In this document: in pieces, positions 49,122 through 59,839 of the stretch
Position numbering within the stretch: position 1 is the first letter of the stretch
Layout: each line of letters opens with the position of its first letter
NCBI RefSeq assembly: GCF_010435965.1
Contig: NZ_JAAGAA010000009.1
Location: 124,001-188,000 of the forward strand
Origin: Crenobacter caeni
GTDB lineage: Bacteria; Pseudomonadota; Gammaproteobacteria; Burkholderiales; Chromobacteriaceae
Direction of reading: 5' to 3'
Length of the DNA stretch: 64,000 nucleotides
Translations under genes and position numbers: made by a program
The notes under the pieces: model-generated
What the model was told of the DNA's origin: nothing
The model's input: only the letters and a program-made list of their open reading frames with translations
Database searches by the model: none

Positions 49122-49733
49122 ATGCCGCGCCTGCCCGAATTTGCCCGCTGGCGAACCCCGCCACTTGCCCGCCTAGCGCCTGCGCTGCCTTGGCTGGTCG
49201 CGCTTGCCTGTGCATTCTGGCTGGGCGGCAGCCTGTCCGTGCTGCTCGCGCCGCCGGTCGTGCGGGCGTTGCCGCTTTCGCAACCCGTGCCGGCGGCGGA
49301 CTCTGGACGAGTGGCTGCCCTGCACTGGTTCGGCGAGGTGCCTGCGGTGCCGGTGAATGGCGCGCCGACCGGCGCGCTGCGGCTGGTCGGTGTCTATTCG
49401 TCGGGCAACGCGCGCACCGATTTCGCGCTGGTCGACGAGGGCGGGCAGGTCAAGCCGTGGCGGGTCGGCCAGCAGATGGCCGGCGCAACGCTGTTGAGGG
49501 TGTTGCCGCGCGCGGTGGTGCTGCGCGAGGGAGCTGCAGAGCGCGAGCTGGTGCTCGCTGGTCCCGCCGGCGGGGCCGCCGCGGCTGCGGCTGCGGTACC
49601 CGCCGTCCCCCCGCAGACGGTGCCGCCGGTGATGCCTGCGCCTTCTGTGCCGGACGCTGGCACGCCCACGTCCGAGCCTGTTCCATCTTCACCGCAGCCG
49701 GCCCCCCCCGCCGTCCCGCACAACCCGGATTGA
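49122..49733 (+). CDS. gspC: Type II secretion system protein GspC
   Basis: GspC links the inner-membrane platform to the secretin. The 203-residue protein has one N-terminal membrane segment (ALPWLVALACAFWLGGSLSVLL). A homology region (LRLVGVYSSGNARTDFALV, then VGQQMAGATLLRVLPRAVVLREG) binds GspD. A Pro/Ala-rich tail replaces the PDZ domain found in many GspC proteins. A run of eight C residues (49702-49709) lies in the tail. The start could also be 49110. It opens the gsp operon. Confidence 0.82.
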   Translation: MPRLPEFARWRTPPLARLAPALPWLVALACAFWLGGSLSVLLAPPVVRALPLSQPVPAADSGRVAALHWFGEVPAVPVNGAPTGALRLVGVYSSGNARTDFALVDEGGQVKPWRVGQQMAGATLLRVLPRAVVLREGAAERELVLAGPAGGAAAAAAAVPAVPPQTVPPVMPAPSVPDAGTPTSEPVPSSPQPAPPAVPHNPD

Positions 49734-49740
49734 ACCATTC

Positions 49741-51827
49741 ATGCGATTTGCCAAGCTTGCCGCCGCCCTTGTACTGGCCTTCCATGTGTCGGCCCACGCC
49801 GCGCCCGCCGACCCGGTGATGCTCAATTTCGTGAACGCGGATATCCCTGTCGTCGTGCAGGCGATCGGCGAGATCACCGGCAAGACCTTCGTGGTCGACC
49901 CGCGCGTCAAGGGTACGGTCAATATCGTGTCGGCCAAGCCGGTGCCGCGCGAACTCTCCTACCAGATCCTGCTCTCCAGCCTGCGCATGCAGGGTTTCGC
50001 CGCGGTCGAGGGGGCGGGCGGCGTGGTCAAGATCGTGCCGGAGGCTGACGCCAAGCTGCACGCGAAAACCGGCAGCCCCAGGCGTACCGACGTCGACCGG
50101 CTGATCACCAAGGTGTTTACCCTGAAAAACGCCAACGCCAACCAGCTGGTGCCGGTGTTGCGTCCGCTCATCTCTCCGAACAATACGGTCAGTTCGATGC
50201 CGCAGGGCAACGCGGTGGTAGTGACCGACTATGCGGACAATATCCGCCGCATCGAGTCAATCATCGAGTCGATCGAGAGTGCGGCCAGTGGCGACGTCGC
50301 CGTGCTGCCGGTGGCTTTCGGCTCGGCGATCGAGCTCTCCGGCCTGCTGGGCAAGTTGTTGCAGGCGCAGGGAGAGGGCGCCGGCAAGGTCACGCTGATC
50401 CCGGACGCGCGCGCCAACGTGATCCTCGCGCGCGCCGACACGCCGGGCGCGATGGGCAAGGTCAAGGGGCTGCTCAGGATGCTCGACAAGCCAAGCCAAG
50501 CCGGCGGCAACGTGCGGGTGGTCTACCTGAAGAACGCCGAGGCGGTGCAGGTGGCCAAGGTGCTGCGTACCTTGCTTACCGGCGAGGGGGGGGGGCTATC
50601 CGCCGGCAGCGGTGGAACCAGCCAGCTGGCGAGCAGCCTGGCAACGGGCGGCGGTAGTAGCGGCGGCAGCCTCGCGCCGGCCGGGGGGGCGGGCAGCGCC
50701 AAGCAGGTGACGCAGGACGACAGTGTCAGCGGGACCGGCGCGATGGTGCAGGCCGACCCGGCCAACAACGCGCTGATCCTCAACGTGCCGGACGCGATGT
50801 ACCAGAACCTGAGGGGGGTGATCGATCTGCTCGACAAGCGGCGCGCGCAGGTATTCGTCGAGGCGCTGATCGTCGAGGTGTCGGCCGACCGCACGGTCGA
50901 GCTGGGTGTGCAGTGGCAGGCGGCGGGCAAGAACGGCTTTGTCGGCACCAACTTCCCGAACCCGGGACCGGGCCTCTTGGGCACCTCGCTGTCGCCATCG
51001 CTGGGCGAGGCCGGCCAGGCCAGCTATCTGAACCAGCTGGCCAACGCGGGCGGCCTCAACATCGGCCTGATCGACGGCACGGTCAATATCCCGGGCATAG
51101 GCGAGATCCTCAATATCGGCGTGCTCGCGCGCGCGCTGGAGACGCAGGCCAAGGGCAACGTGCTGTCCAGCCCGACGCTGATGACGATGGACAACGAGCA
51201 GGCAACCATCATGATCGGCCAGAACGTGCCCTTCCTGACCGGCCAGTATGCGAATACCGGCGGTAGCAACGGCGCGGCCAACCCGTTTCAGACCTTCGAG
51301 CGCAAGGATGTGGGCATCAAGCTGCAACTGACGCCGCAGGTGTCCGAGGGCGGCATGATCCGCATGAAGATCTTCCAGGAGGCTTCGGCGGTCGAGCCGA
51401 CTTCGCTGAAGAACCCGGACGGCCTGATCACCAACACCCGCTCGATCGAGACCATGGTGTCGGTGCGCGACGGCAACATCGTCGCGCTGGGCGGGCTGAT
51501 CCAGGAAACCGTTTCCGACGGCAACAGCCAGGTGCCGCTGTTGGGCGACATCCCCATTCTCGGCAACCTGTTCAAGTACAAGAACGAGACGCGCAAGAAG
51601 AACAACCTGATGGTGTTCCTGAAGCCGACCATCATGCGCGACGACGAGGGCGTGCAGACCCTGTCGAACAGCCGCTACGACTACCTGGTCGGCGAGAGCA
51701 TGCGCGCGCAGCGCGAGAAACTGAGCCTCGACCCGGCCGCCGCGATGCAGTCGGTGCCCGCGGGCAGCCTGAAGGACGAGCTCGAACGCCAGCGTGTACT
51801 CAGGAAGTTCGCGCTGGAGCAGCAGCC

Positions 51828-51831
<4 letters not shown>
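49741..51831 (+). CDS. gspD: Type II secretion outer-membrane secretin GspD
   Basis: The secretin forms the outer-membrane channel of the type II system. The 696-residue precursor has a signal peptide, then N0 to N3 domains ([35 protein letters not shown] is the N0/N1 entry region, given in part). A Gly/Ser-rich insertion lies in N3 at residues about 282-325. The C-terminal secretin domain has [17 protein letters not shown] and [17 protein letters not shown]. The insertion is coded by a poly-G tract (ten G at 50586-50595). It overlaps gspE by GTGA. Confidence 0.96.
50586..50595 (+). repeat. Ten-G homopolymer inside gspD
   Basis: Ten consecutive G residues encode GEGGGLS in frame at residues about 281-286 of GspD. 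Seven G residues follow at 50683-50689 and six near 50813. Tracts of this length are prone to slipped-strand changes. A gain or loss of one base would truncate GspD before its secretin domain. Confidence 0.85.
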
Positions 51832-53276
<1,445 letters not shown>

Positions 53277-53284
53277 GGGACGCG

Positions 53285-54481
53285 ATGGCTCTTTACCGTT
53301 ACCTCGCGCTCGACGCCGCCGGGCGCGAACAAAAAGGCAGCTTCGACGCGGACAACGCACGCGCGGCGCGTGCGCTGCTGCGCGAACGCGGGCTTACGCT
53401 GGTATCTCTTGATGAGGTGTCGGCCAGGGGCGGCGGCGCGGGCCGCCGCCTGCCATCTGCCGAACTGCTGCTGCTGACCCAGCAGCTCTCCACCCTGCTC
53501 GCGGCGGGGCTGCCGCTCGAGCGCGCGCTGCAGGCGGTTGCCGAGCAGAGCGAGCGAGGCGAGACCCGGCTTCTGGTCGGCGCCTTGCGCGCCGACATCG
53601 TCGAGGGCAAGAGCCTCGCGCAGGCGATGGGCGCGCAGCCGCAGGTGTTCTTCCCGCTTTATCTGAGCCTGGTGCGCGCCGGCGAGCAGAGCGGGCACCT
53701 GGCCGAGGTGATGGCGAGGCTCGCCGAGTATCTGGAGCGCCGGCACGCGCTGACGCAGAAGGTGACGCTGGCGCTGGCCTACCCGGCGGTGGTGACGGTG
53801 GTCGCCGTGCTGGTGGTCGCGGGGTTGATGAGCTACGTGGTGCCGCAGGTGGTCGGCGTGTTCGCGCAGACCAAGCAGACGCTGCCGCTGATCACCCGCC
53901 TGCTGATCGCTGCCAGCGACTTCACCCGGCACTGGGGCTGGCTGGTCGCACTGGCGCTGGTGGCGGCCGGGTTTGCCTGGCGCCAGGCGATGCGTGGCAC
54001 GGCGTTCCGCCGCGCGGTGCACGTGCGCCTGCTTGCCCTGCCGGTGATCGGCCGGCTGATGCGCGCGGTCAACACCGCGCGCATGGCGAGCACGCTGGCC
54101 ATCCTTGCCGGCAGCGGCGTGCCGCTTCTCTCGGCGCTGGAGACGGCCGGCGGACTGGTGACCCTGCTGCCGATGCGCGAGGCGCTGGAGGCGGCCGCCG
54201 CCAAGGTGCGCGAGGGGGTGCCGCTGTCGCGCTCGCTCGCCACCGGCCGCCAGTTCCCGCCGGTGCTGATCCAGCTGATCGCCAGCGGCGAGCAAAGCGG
54301 TAAGCTGCCGGCCATGCTCGAGCGCGCGGCGCTCCAGCAGCAGGCCGAGGTCGAGCGGCGGCTGGCCGCCTTCACCGCCTTGCTCGAACCCCTGCTGATC
54401 CTGGTGATGGGGGGCGTGGTGCTGGCGATCGTGATGGCGATCATGCTGCCCATCATCGACATGAACCAGATGGTGCGCTAG
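53285..54481 (+). CDS. gspF: Type II secretion platform protein GspF
   Basis: This 398-residue integral inner-membrane protein is the platform to which GspE and the pseudopilus attach. It has two repeated domains (SAELLLLTQQLSTLLAAGLPLERALQAV near residue 60 and MASTLAILAGSGVPLLSALETA near 265) and three membrane segments. The chain ends MLPIIDMNQMVR, typical for GspF. The start ATG at 53285 is eight bases after the gspE stop. Confidence 0.95.
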   Translation: MALYRYLALDAAGREQKGSFDADNARAARALLRERGLTLVSLDEVSARGGGAGRRLPSAELLLLTQQLSTLLAAGLPLERALQAVAEQSERGETRLLVGALRADIVEGKSLAQAMGAQPQVFFPLYLSLVRAGEQSGHLAEVMARLAEYLERRHALTQKVTLALAYPAVVTVVAVLVVAGLMSYVVPQVVGVFAQTKQTLPLITRLLIAASDFTRHWGWLVALALVAAGFAWRQAMRGTAFRRAVHVRLLALPVIGRLMRAVNTARMASTLAILAGSGVPLLSALETAGGLVTLLPMREALEAAAAKVREGVPLSRSLATGRQFPPVLIQLIASGEQSGKLPAMLERAALQQQAEVERRLAAFTALLEPLLILVMGGVVLAIVMAIMLPIIDMNQMVR

Positions 54482-54514
54482 GCACCGAACAGATCCATAT
54501 CGGGAGACTTGAAC

Positions 54515-54943
54515 ATGGCACAACGCAAGCAAAAGGGTTTCACCCTGATCGAAATCATGGTGGTGATTGTGATCCTCGGCATCCTGGGCGCCTTGGTGGT
54601 GCCCCGCCTGATGGGGCGGCCGGACGAGGCGCGCGCGGTCGCCGCCCGCCAGGACATCAACACGCTGGCGCAGGCGCTCAAGCTCTATCGGCTGGATAAC
54701 GCGCGCTACCCGACCAGCGAGCAGGGGCTGTCCGCGCTGGTCAGCAAGCCGACCTCGGGCCCGCAGCCGAAGAACTGGAAGCCCGGCGGCTACGTCGAGC
54801 GGCTGCCGGTCGACCCGTGGGGCAACCCCTACCAGTACGCGGCACCGGGCACGCACGGCGAGATCGACATCTGGAGCCTGGGCGCCGACGGCGAGCCGGG
54901 CGGCGAGGGCGGTGACGCCGACGTCGGCAACTGGCAGCAGTAA
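54515..54943 (+). CDS. gspG: Type II secretion major pseudopilin GspG
   Basis: This 142-residue protein is the main subunit of the periplasmic pseudopilus. The prepilin cleavage site is KG|FTLIEI with Glu5, followed by a hydrophobic helix. The C-terminal calcium-binding globular part includes YPTSEQGLSAL, VDPWGNPYQY and DIWSLGADGEPGGEG. The ATG at 54515 has GGGAG eight bases upstream. A TTG at 54509 is less likely. Confidence 0.95.
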   Translation: MAQRKQKGFTLIEIMVVIVILGILGALVVPRLMGRPDEARAVAARQDINTLAQALKLYRLDNARYPTSEQGLSALVSKPTSGPQPKNWKPGGYVERLPVDPWGNPYQYAAPGTHGEIDIWSLGADGEPGGEGGDADVGNWQQ

Positions 54944-54949
54944 GCGGCG

Positions 54950-55432
54950 ATGGCGGCGAGCCGCGGCTTCACGCTGATCGAGCTCTTGGTGGTCATGCTG
55001 ATCGTCGGCGTGCTCACCACCACGGTCACGCTGAGCCTCTCGCCCGACAGCCGGCAGCAGGGGCTGGACGCCGCCGCGCGTTTCGCGCGGGTACTCGAGC
55101 AGGGCGTCGACGTCGCGCAGCAGGGCACGCCGATGGCGTTGGCCTGGCAGGCAAACGGCTACCGCTTCGCCGAATACGGCGCCGACGCACGTTGGCGATC
55201 GCCCTCGGATACGTTTTTTGCCGAGGGACGCTGGCCGGACGGCGTGCGCGCCGAGTCCGCGCGTTTTGACGGCGTGTCGTGGCCGGCGGGCGAGCTGCGT
55301 CTGATCTGGCAGGACGGCGAGGCGAACCCGCTCGAAATCACGCTGACCGACGGACGCGTGCGCTGGCAGGTCGTGCTCAACCCGCTGGGCTTTGCCCGCG
55401 TCGAAGAAGCCGGCGTGGAGGCGGGGCCGTGA
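54950..55432 (+). CDS. gspH: Type II secretion minor pseudopilin GspH
   Basis: This 160-residue minor pseudopilin has the cleavage site SRG|FTLIELLVVML with Glu5 and a beta-rich C-terminal domain (WQANGYRFAEYGADARW). It acts in the initiating tip complex or shaft of the pseudopilus. It starts six bases after the gspG stop. GspI overlaps its end by GTGA. Confidence 0.9.
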   Translation: MAASRGFTLIELLVVMLIVGVLTTTVTLSLSPDSRQQGLDAAARFARVLEQGVDVAQQGTPMALAWQANGYRFAEYGADARWRSPSDTFFAEGRWPDGVRAESARFDGVSWPAGELRLIWQDGEANPLEITLTDGRVRWQVVLNPLGFARVEEAGVEAGP

Positions 55433-55803
55433 AGCGCGCGCGAGGATTCACCCTGTTCGAGGTGTTGGTCGCGCTCGCCATCATGGCGATCGCGCTGACC
55501 GCGCTGCTGCGCGCCTCGGCGCTAGCCGCCGACAACAGCGAGCGGCTGCGCCTGTCCATGCTGGCAAGCTGGGAAGCGCAGAACCGCATCGAGACGATGA
55601 AGGCACTGGGCGAATGGCCCGACATCGGCGGCACGAGCGGCGAGGTAGTGCTGGTCGAGGGCGCGCCTGCCCTGCGCTGGCAGCGCGACGTCAGCGACAC
55701 ACCGAACCCGGGCTTCAGGCGGGTCGTCGTGCGCATCCTCGCGGCGGGGCCCGAGCCTTACGCGCTCGCCGAGCTGACCGGTTTCGTGAGGCGGCCGCGA
55801 TGA
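55429..55803 (+). CDS. gspI: Type II secretion minor pseudopilin GspI
   Basis: This 124-residue minor pseudopilin starts at GTG 55429, four bases into the gspH stop. The cleavage site is ARG|FTLFEVLVALAIMAI with Glu5. With GspJ and GspK it forms the tip complex. The C-terminal region (NRIETMKALGEWPDIGGTSGEVVLVEG) is typical. Confidence 0.9.
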   Translation: MKRARGFTLFEVLVALAIMAIALTALLRASALAADNSERLRLSMLASWEAQNRIETMKALGEWPDIGGTSGEVVLVEGAPALRWQRDVSDTPNPGFRRVVVRILAAGPEPYALAELTGFVRRPR

Positions 55804-56387
55804 GGCGCGCGCGCGGCATGACCCTGGTCGAGATCCTGGTCGCGATGAGCCTGCTCGCGATCCTCTCGGCGATGGGCTACAAGGCGTTTTCCGCGCTGAT
55901 GCTCTCGCGCGAGCAGCTCACCGCCTACTCGGCGCGCTGGACGGACCTTGCGCGGGTGTTCCACCGCGTCGAGACCGACGTCGCCGCGCTGGCGACGGCC
56001 GCCGAGGCGGGCGCCGTGCCGCCACCCACGGCCAGTCAGGCCGACACGCTGACACTCGAGGAGACGGCCGACGGCGCGCAGCGTCTGGTGCTGCCCGCCT
56101 ACGGCAACAAGAGCCCGTTAGGCCGCATCGAGCGGGTCTACCTCGCCGACGGCAAGGGGCTGTCCTGGCAGAGCCGGCCGCTGGGCTTCGCCCGCGAGGC
56201 CGTCCCCGAGCGCTACCCGCTCTTTGGCGGCGACACGCACGCCCGCTTTGCCGTGCTGCTGGCCGGCAACCGCGAGAGCCCGCGCTGGCCGGTGGACGGC
56301 GTGCCGCCTGGCGACGCGCGCGCACTGGTGATGACGGTGACGCTTCAAGGCGGGCAGACGGTGCGCCGGGTGTGGAGCCTGCCATGA
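55800..56387 (+). CDS. gspJ: Type II secretion minor pseudopilin GspJ
   Basis: This 195-residue minor pseudopilin starts at the ATGA overlap with the gspI stop. The cleavage site is ARG|MTLVEILVAMSLL with Glu5. The globular part includes DLARVFHRVETDVAALA and SKSPLG-like loop (NKSPLGRIERVYLADGKG). A longer frame starting at 55392 is a shadow of gspH and gspI. Confidence 0.9.
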   Translation: MRRARGMTLVEILVAMSLLAILSAMGYKAFSALMLSREQLTAYSARWTDLARVFHRVETDVAALATAAEAGAVPPPTASQADTLTLEETADGAQRLVLPAYGNKSPLGRIERVYLADGKGLSWQSRPLGFAREAVPERYPLFGGDTHARFAVLLAGNRESPRWPVDGVPPGDARALVMTVTLQGGQTVRRVWSLP

Positions 56388-57337
56388 GGCGCGAGCGCGG
56401 CATGGCGGTGGTGATGGCGCTCTTGGTCGTCGCGATGGCGGCGACGGCGGCGGCCGTGGTGCTCTGGCAGCAAGGCTTGTGGCTGCGTCAGGTCGAGGCC
56501 GACCGCGCGAACGCGCAGGCGCGGCTGGTCGCCGACGGCGGCATAGGCTGGGCGATCGAGGTGCTGCGTTACGACGGCGAGACGACCGGCACCGACACGC
56601 TGGCCGAGCTGTGGGCGCAACCCCTGCCCAGGACCGACGCGCAGGGCGTCGCCGTCAGTGGCCAGCTCGCCGACGCGCAGGGGCGCTTCAACCTGAACAA
56701 CCTGGTGCAGAACGGGCAGGGGGTGCCGGCGCAGCTTGCGCTGTACCGGCGGCTGCTCACCGAGTTGCAACTGCCGGTGTCGCTCGCCGACGCGCTGGCC
56801 GACTACCTGGACGCCGACGACGACGCGCGTGCGGGCAGCGCCGAGTCGGCGTGGTATTTGACGCAGCCGCGCCCTTACAAAAGCGCGAACGCACCGCTTG
56901 TGCGGCTGAGCCAGCTCGCGTGGGTCAAGGGCTACACGCCCGGTGCGATCGCCACGCTCGCGCCGCACGTGTCGGTACTTCCGGGCGGCGAGCCTGTCGC
57001 CATCAACGTGAATACCGCGACCGAGCCCGTGCTGCGCGCGCTGATCGAGGGCGCACGCGGCGGCGCCCTGCAGGGGCTGATTAGCCAGCGCGTCGACAAG
57101 CCGTTTGCCGACGTGGCGGACTTCAAGGCGCGCCTGCCCGCCGACGCGCGGGTGGCCGACGGCGTGGCCGTCGGCGTCGCCAGCAAGTACTTCCTGCTGG
57201 AGAGCCGCGTCGAGCGCGCGCCGATCAACAGGGCGGTGTCTGCACTGATCGTGCGCGACAACCGGGATACGCGTCTCGTGTGGCGCAGCGACGGCGAACT
57301 CGCCCCGCCGCCGCCCGTGGACAGAGGGAAAGAATGA
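56384..57337 (+). CDS. gspK: Type II secretion minor pseudopilin GspK
   Basis: This 317-residue large minor pseudopilin caps the pseudopilus tip. The N-terminus MRRERGMAVVMALLVVAMAATAAAV has the hydrophobic pilin segment but lacks Glu5, as GspK proteins do. The tip domain is complete (NLNNLVQNGQ; YLDADDDARAGSAES; VAINVNTATEPVLRAL). The start overlaps the gspJ stop as ATGA. Confidence 0.92.
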   Translation: MRRERGMAVVMALLVVAMAATAAAVVLWQQGLWLRQVEADRANAQARLVADGGIGWAIEVLRYDGETTGTDTLAELWAQPLPRTDAQGVAVSGQLADAQGRFNLNNLVQNGQGVPAQLALYRRLLTELQLPVSLADALADYLDADDDARAGSAESAWYLTQPRPYKSANAPLVRLSQLAWVKGYTPGAIATLAPHVSVLPGGEPVAINVNTATEPVLRALIEGARGGALQGLISQRVDKPFADVADFKARLPADARVADGVAVGVASKYFLLESRVERAPINRAVSALIVRDNRDTRLVWRSDGELAPPPPVDRGKE

Positions 57338-58449
57338 GCATTCTGAGACTGATGTACCGGCCGGCGTGGCCGGACAGCGAGATGGCGCTGCCTTGGGTGC
57401 TGCTGGGCGAGCGAGGCGAGCGGCTCGACGGCGGCGACGACGAGCCGGCCGCGTGGCCGCGCACCGGCGAGACCGAGCTGGTGTTGCCGGCAGGCCAAAC
57501 GGTTTTTTTGCGCGCCGCATTGCCCAAGGCCTCGCGCGAGCGCATGCAGGCGGCGGCCGGCTACGCGCTGGAAGAGCGCCTCGCCAACGACGTGCAGGCC
57601 AACCTGTACGCGCTGGGGCCGGCCGCCGGCGGCGAGCACGGGGTCGCGGTGACCGAGGCGTTCGGCGTGCGCCGCGCGGTGGCCATGCTGCGCAGCCTCG
57701 GGCGCACGCCCGACCGCATCGTCCCCGAGGAGACGCTGGGCCCGGCGGAAGGGGGCTGGCAGCTTGCGGCGGCAGCCGACGGCGGGCGCATCGCGCGCGA
57801 AGGAGAGGCGCTCGCGTGGTATTTGCCCGCGGGTGAGGTTGGTGACGCGCTGTGGGCGCGGCTGACGGCGCTCTCGGGCGCACCGCAGGTGCAGCCGGCC
57901 GTGACCGACGCCGGCTGGACGGCGGGCCGTGCGGCGTCGCCGTACGACTTCGCGCAAGGCGAACTCGCCGCCGGGCGCTGGTGGCGGACCTGGGGGCCGG
58001 CGCTGCGCAAGAGCGGCCTGGTGCTCGCACTGTTCGCCGCCTTGCAGCTGGCGCTGCTGTTGGGCGAAGCGGGCTACCTTGCGTGGCGCAAGCAGCAGCT
58101 CGCAACCGAAATCAAGGCGTTGGCCGTGCCGCTCGCCGGCAGCCAGGCCGTGCCCGGCAACAGTGCCTTGCCGATGCTGCGTGCGCTCGACCGCTTGCGC
58201 GCCGAGCGCGGCCAGCCGGTCAGGCTGGACGGCACCGCCCTGCTCGCGCGCTTGGGCGAGGTCGCCGGCAGCACGCTCGCGCTGCAGCAATTGAACATCG
58301 AGGACGGGCGCGTGGTGCTGCGGGCCGCACAGGTGCCGGACGAGACCTTCGCGCGCTGGCGCTCGCAGCTTGCGCGGCAGGGCGTCGCGCTGTCGCGGCG
58401 CGCCGGCGAGGGCGGTGCGCAGGAATGGGTATTGGCGGGGGAGCCGTGA
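57334..58449 (+). CDS. gspL: Type II secretion protein GspL
   Basis: This 371-residue bitopic protein recruits GspE to the membrane. The cytoplasmic actin-like domain covers residues 1-225, one membrane segment follows at residues about 226-248 (SGLVLALFAALQLALLLG), and a periplasmic ferredoxin-like domain ends the chain. The ATG at 57334 overlaps the gspK stop (ATGA). The sequence is weakly conserved, and the order in the operon makes the call. Confidence 0.85.
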   Translation: MSILRLMYRPAWPDSEMALPWVLLGERGERLDGGDDEPAAWPRTGETELVLPAGQTVFLRAALPKASRERMQAAAGYALEERLANDVQANLYALGPAAGGEHGVAVTEAFGVRRAVAMLRSLGRTPDRIVPEETLGPAEGGWQLAAAADGGRIAREGEALAWYLPAGEVGDALWARLTALSGAPQVQPAVTDAGWTAGRAASPYDFAQGELAAGRWWRTWGPALRKSGLVLALFAALQLALLLGEAGYLAWRKQQLATEIKALAVPLAGSQAVPGNSALPMLRALDRLRAERGQPVRLDGTALLARLGEVAGSTLALQQLNIEDGRVVLRAAQVPDETFARWRSQLARQGVALSRRAGEGGAQEWVLAGEP

Positions 58450-58958
58450 TGGGACGTTGGCAACAATGGCAAAAGACGCTGCAGTCGCGGTACCGGGCGC
58501 TGAGCCGGCGCGAGCAGTGGCTGGTTGGCTCCGCCGCCGTCCTGCTGCTGGTCGGGCTCGTCGACCTCGCGGTGTGGTCGCCGGCGAGCGACTACGTCGA
58601 GAAGAACCGCGGGCGTGTCGCGCGGCTGGAAGCCGAGCTGACGCTCGCGCGTACCCTGTCGGACGAGGCCGCGCGCCTCAAGCGCACCCCCGTGGTGGCC
58701 GCGCTGCCGGCGGCCGAGCTCGAGCCGCTGGTGAAACGCACGCTGGAAGGCAAGCTTGCGGGCAACTGGCAGTTAAGCCCCGAGGGCGAGCAGGGGGTGC
58801 GCATCAGCGGCGAGCTGCCATTCGACGAGTGGATGCGCGCCAGCGGCGAGCTTGCGCTCGCGCAAGTGCGGGTGGTGCGGCTGGACGCCACCGCGACCGG
58901 CTCCCCCGGCATGGTCCGCCTCGACGCGGTGCTCGTCCACGCGGGTGGCCAGGCATGA
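58449..58958 (+). CDS. gspM: Type II secretion protein GspM
   Basis: This 169-residue inner-membrane protein partners with GspL. It has a short basic cytoplasmic tail, one membrane segment (residues about 22-40, WLVGSAAVLLLVGLVDLAVW), a coiled-coil stretch and a periplasmic ferredoxin-like domain. The start ATG shares its A with the gspL stop. A GTG at 58446 is an alternative start, one codon longer. Confidence 0.85.
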   Translation: MGRWQQWQKTLQSRYRALSRREQWLVGSAAVLLLVGLVDLAVWSPASDYVEKNRGRVARLEAELTLARTLSDEAARLKRTPVVAALPAAELEPLVKRTLEGKLAGNWQLSPEGEQGVRISGELPFDEWMRASGELALAQVRVVRLDATATGSPGMVRLDAVLVHAGGQA

Positions 58959-59701
58959 GGCGGGTGTGGCAGGCGGCGCTGGTGGCCCTGCTGCTGGCGC
59001 TGGGCGCGCTCGCCGCGTGGCCGGCCAGTTGGCTCGATGTACCGCTGTCGGCGGCGACCGGCGCGCGCTGGCGACTCGCCGGCGCCGAGGGCACCCTGTG
59101 GCGCGGCTCCGCGCAGCCGGTATTCGTCGGCGAGGACGGCACGGTGTTGCCCGCCTCGCGCATAGGCTGGGACTGGCAGGGCGCGGCGCTGTGGCAGGGA
59201 GCGCTGGCGTGGACGCTCGTGAGCGACGCCGGCGAGGGGCGCCTCGCGCTGCGGCCGGACGGCTGGCAGCTCGAGCGTTTTTCCGCCGCCGTGCCGGTCG
59301 GCGCGCTGGCCGGATTGTCCGACACCTGGCGCGCGGCCCGGCTGGGCGGCGTGCTGGTGCTGGACGTCGGGCGCTTTGGCCGGCAGGCAGGGCGTTTCGA
59401 CGGTGCGGCGACGCTCGAATGGCGCGGCGCGTCCTCGCCGCTGACCCGCATCCAGCCCTTCGGCAGCTACCGGCTCGCCGCGAGCGGCGCGGGCGAGCGC
59501 ATCGCCTTGCAGCTTGCCACGCTGGCCGGTCCGCTCACCATCGACGGGCAGGGCAGCTGGCAGATAGGCCAATTGCCGGACTTTGGCGGGCAGGCGTCCA
59601 GTTCCGAGGCCGACTATCCGGCGCTCAAGCCGCTGATGCTGATGCTGGGGCTGCCGGACGGGCCGACCAGCGTGCGCTGGCGCGCGCGGGCCACTATTTG
59701 A
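58955..59701 (+). CDS. gspN: Type II secretion protein GspN
   Basis: This 248-residue protein has an N-terminal membrane segment (ALVALLLALGALAAWPASWL) and a periplasmic domain with the GTLWRGSAQPVFVG and IGWDWQGAALWQGALAW blocks of the GspN family. GspN is found in a subset of systems and its exact job is not settled. The ATG overlaps the gspM stop as ATGA. It is the last gene of the operon. Confidence 0.86.
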   Translation: MRRVWQAALVALLLALGALAAWPASWLDVPLSAATGARWRLAGAEGTLWRGSAQPVFVGEDGTVLPASRIGWDWQGAALWQGALAWTLVSDAGEGRLALRPDGWQLERFSAAVPVGALAGLSDTWRAARLGGVLVLDVGRFGRQAGRFDGAATLEWRGASSPLTRIQPFGSYRLAASGAGERIALQLATLAGPLTIDGQGSWQIGQLPDFGGQASSSEADYPALKPLMLMLGLPDGPTSVRWRARATI

Positions 59702-59711
59702 CATTTGCATG

Positions 59712-59740
59712 TTGCGGCGCAGTGAGGTCGCGGTTATCAT
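59712..59740 (+). promoter_or_regulatory. Candidate sigma70 promoter of carA
   Basis: TTGCGG at 59712-59717 and TATCAT at 59735-59740 are 17 bases apart. Transcription would start near 59747, just before the leader hairpin at 59754-59790. The -35 box is weak. Confidence 0.45.
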
Positions 59741-59753
59741 GGCAAGGTTTGAC

Positions 59754-59790
59754 CGAACGGGACAGGCGCCAAGGCGCCGGGTCCCGTTCG
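59754..59790 (+). promoter_or_regulatory. Hairpin in the carA leader
   Basis: CGAACGGGAC (59754-59763) and GTCCCGTTCG (59781-59790) form a perfect ten-base-pair stem. An inner GGCGCC/GGCGCC pair sits near the top. No T-run follows, so it is not a simple terminator. It may terminate the gsp operon inefficiently or regulate carA translation or transcription. Only the structure is seen here. Confidence 0.45.
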
Positions 59791-59839
59791 TCACAATAAG
59801 AATGACAAAGAATCAGCAACAATCATCAGGAGCTAACCA

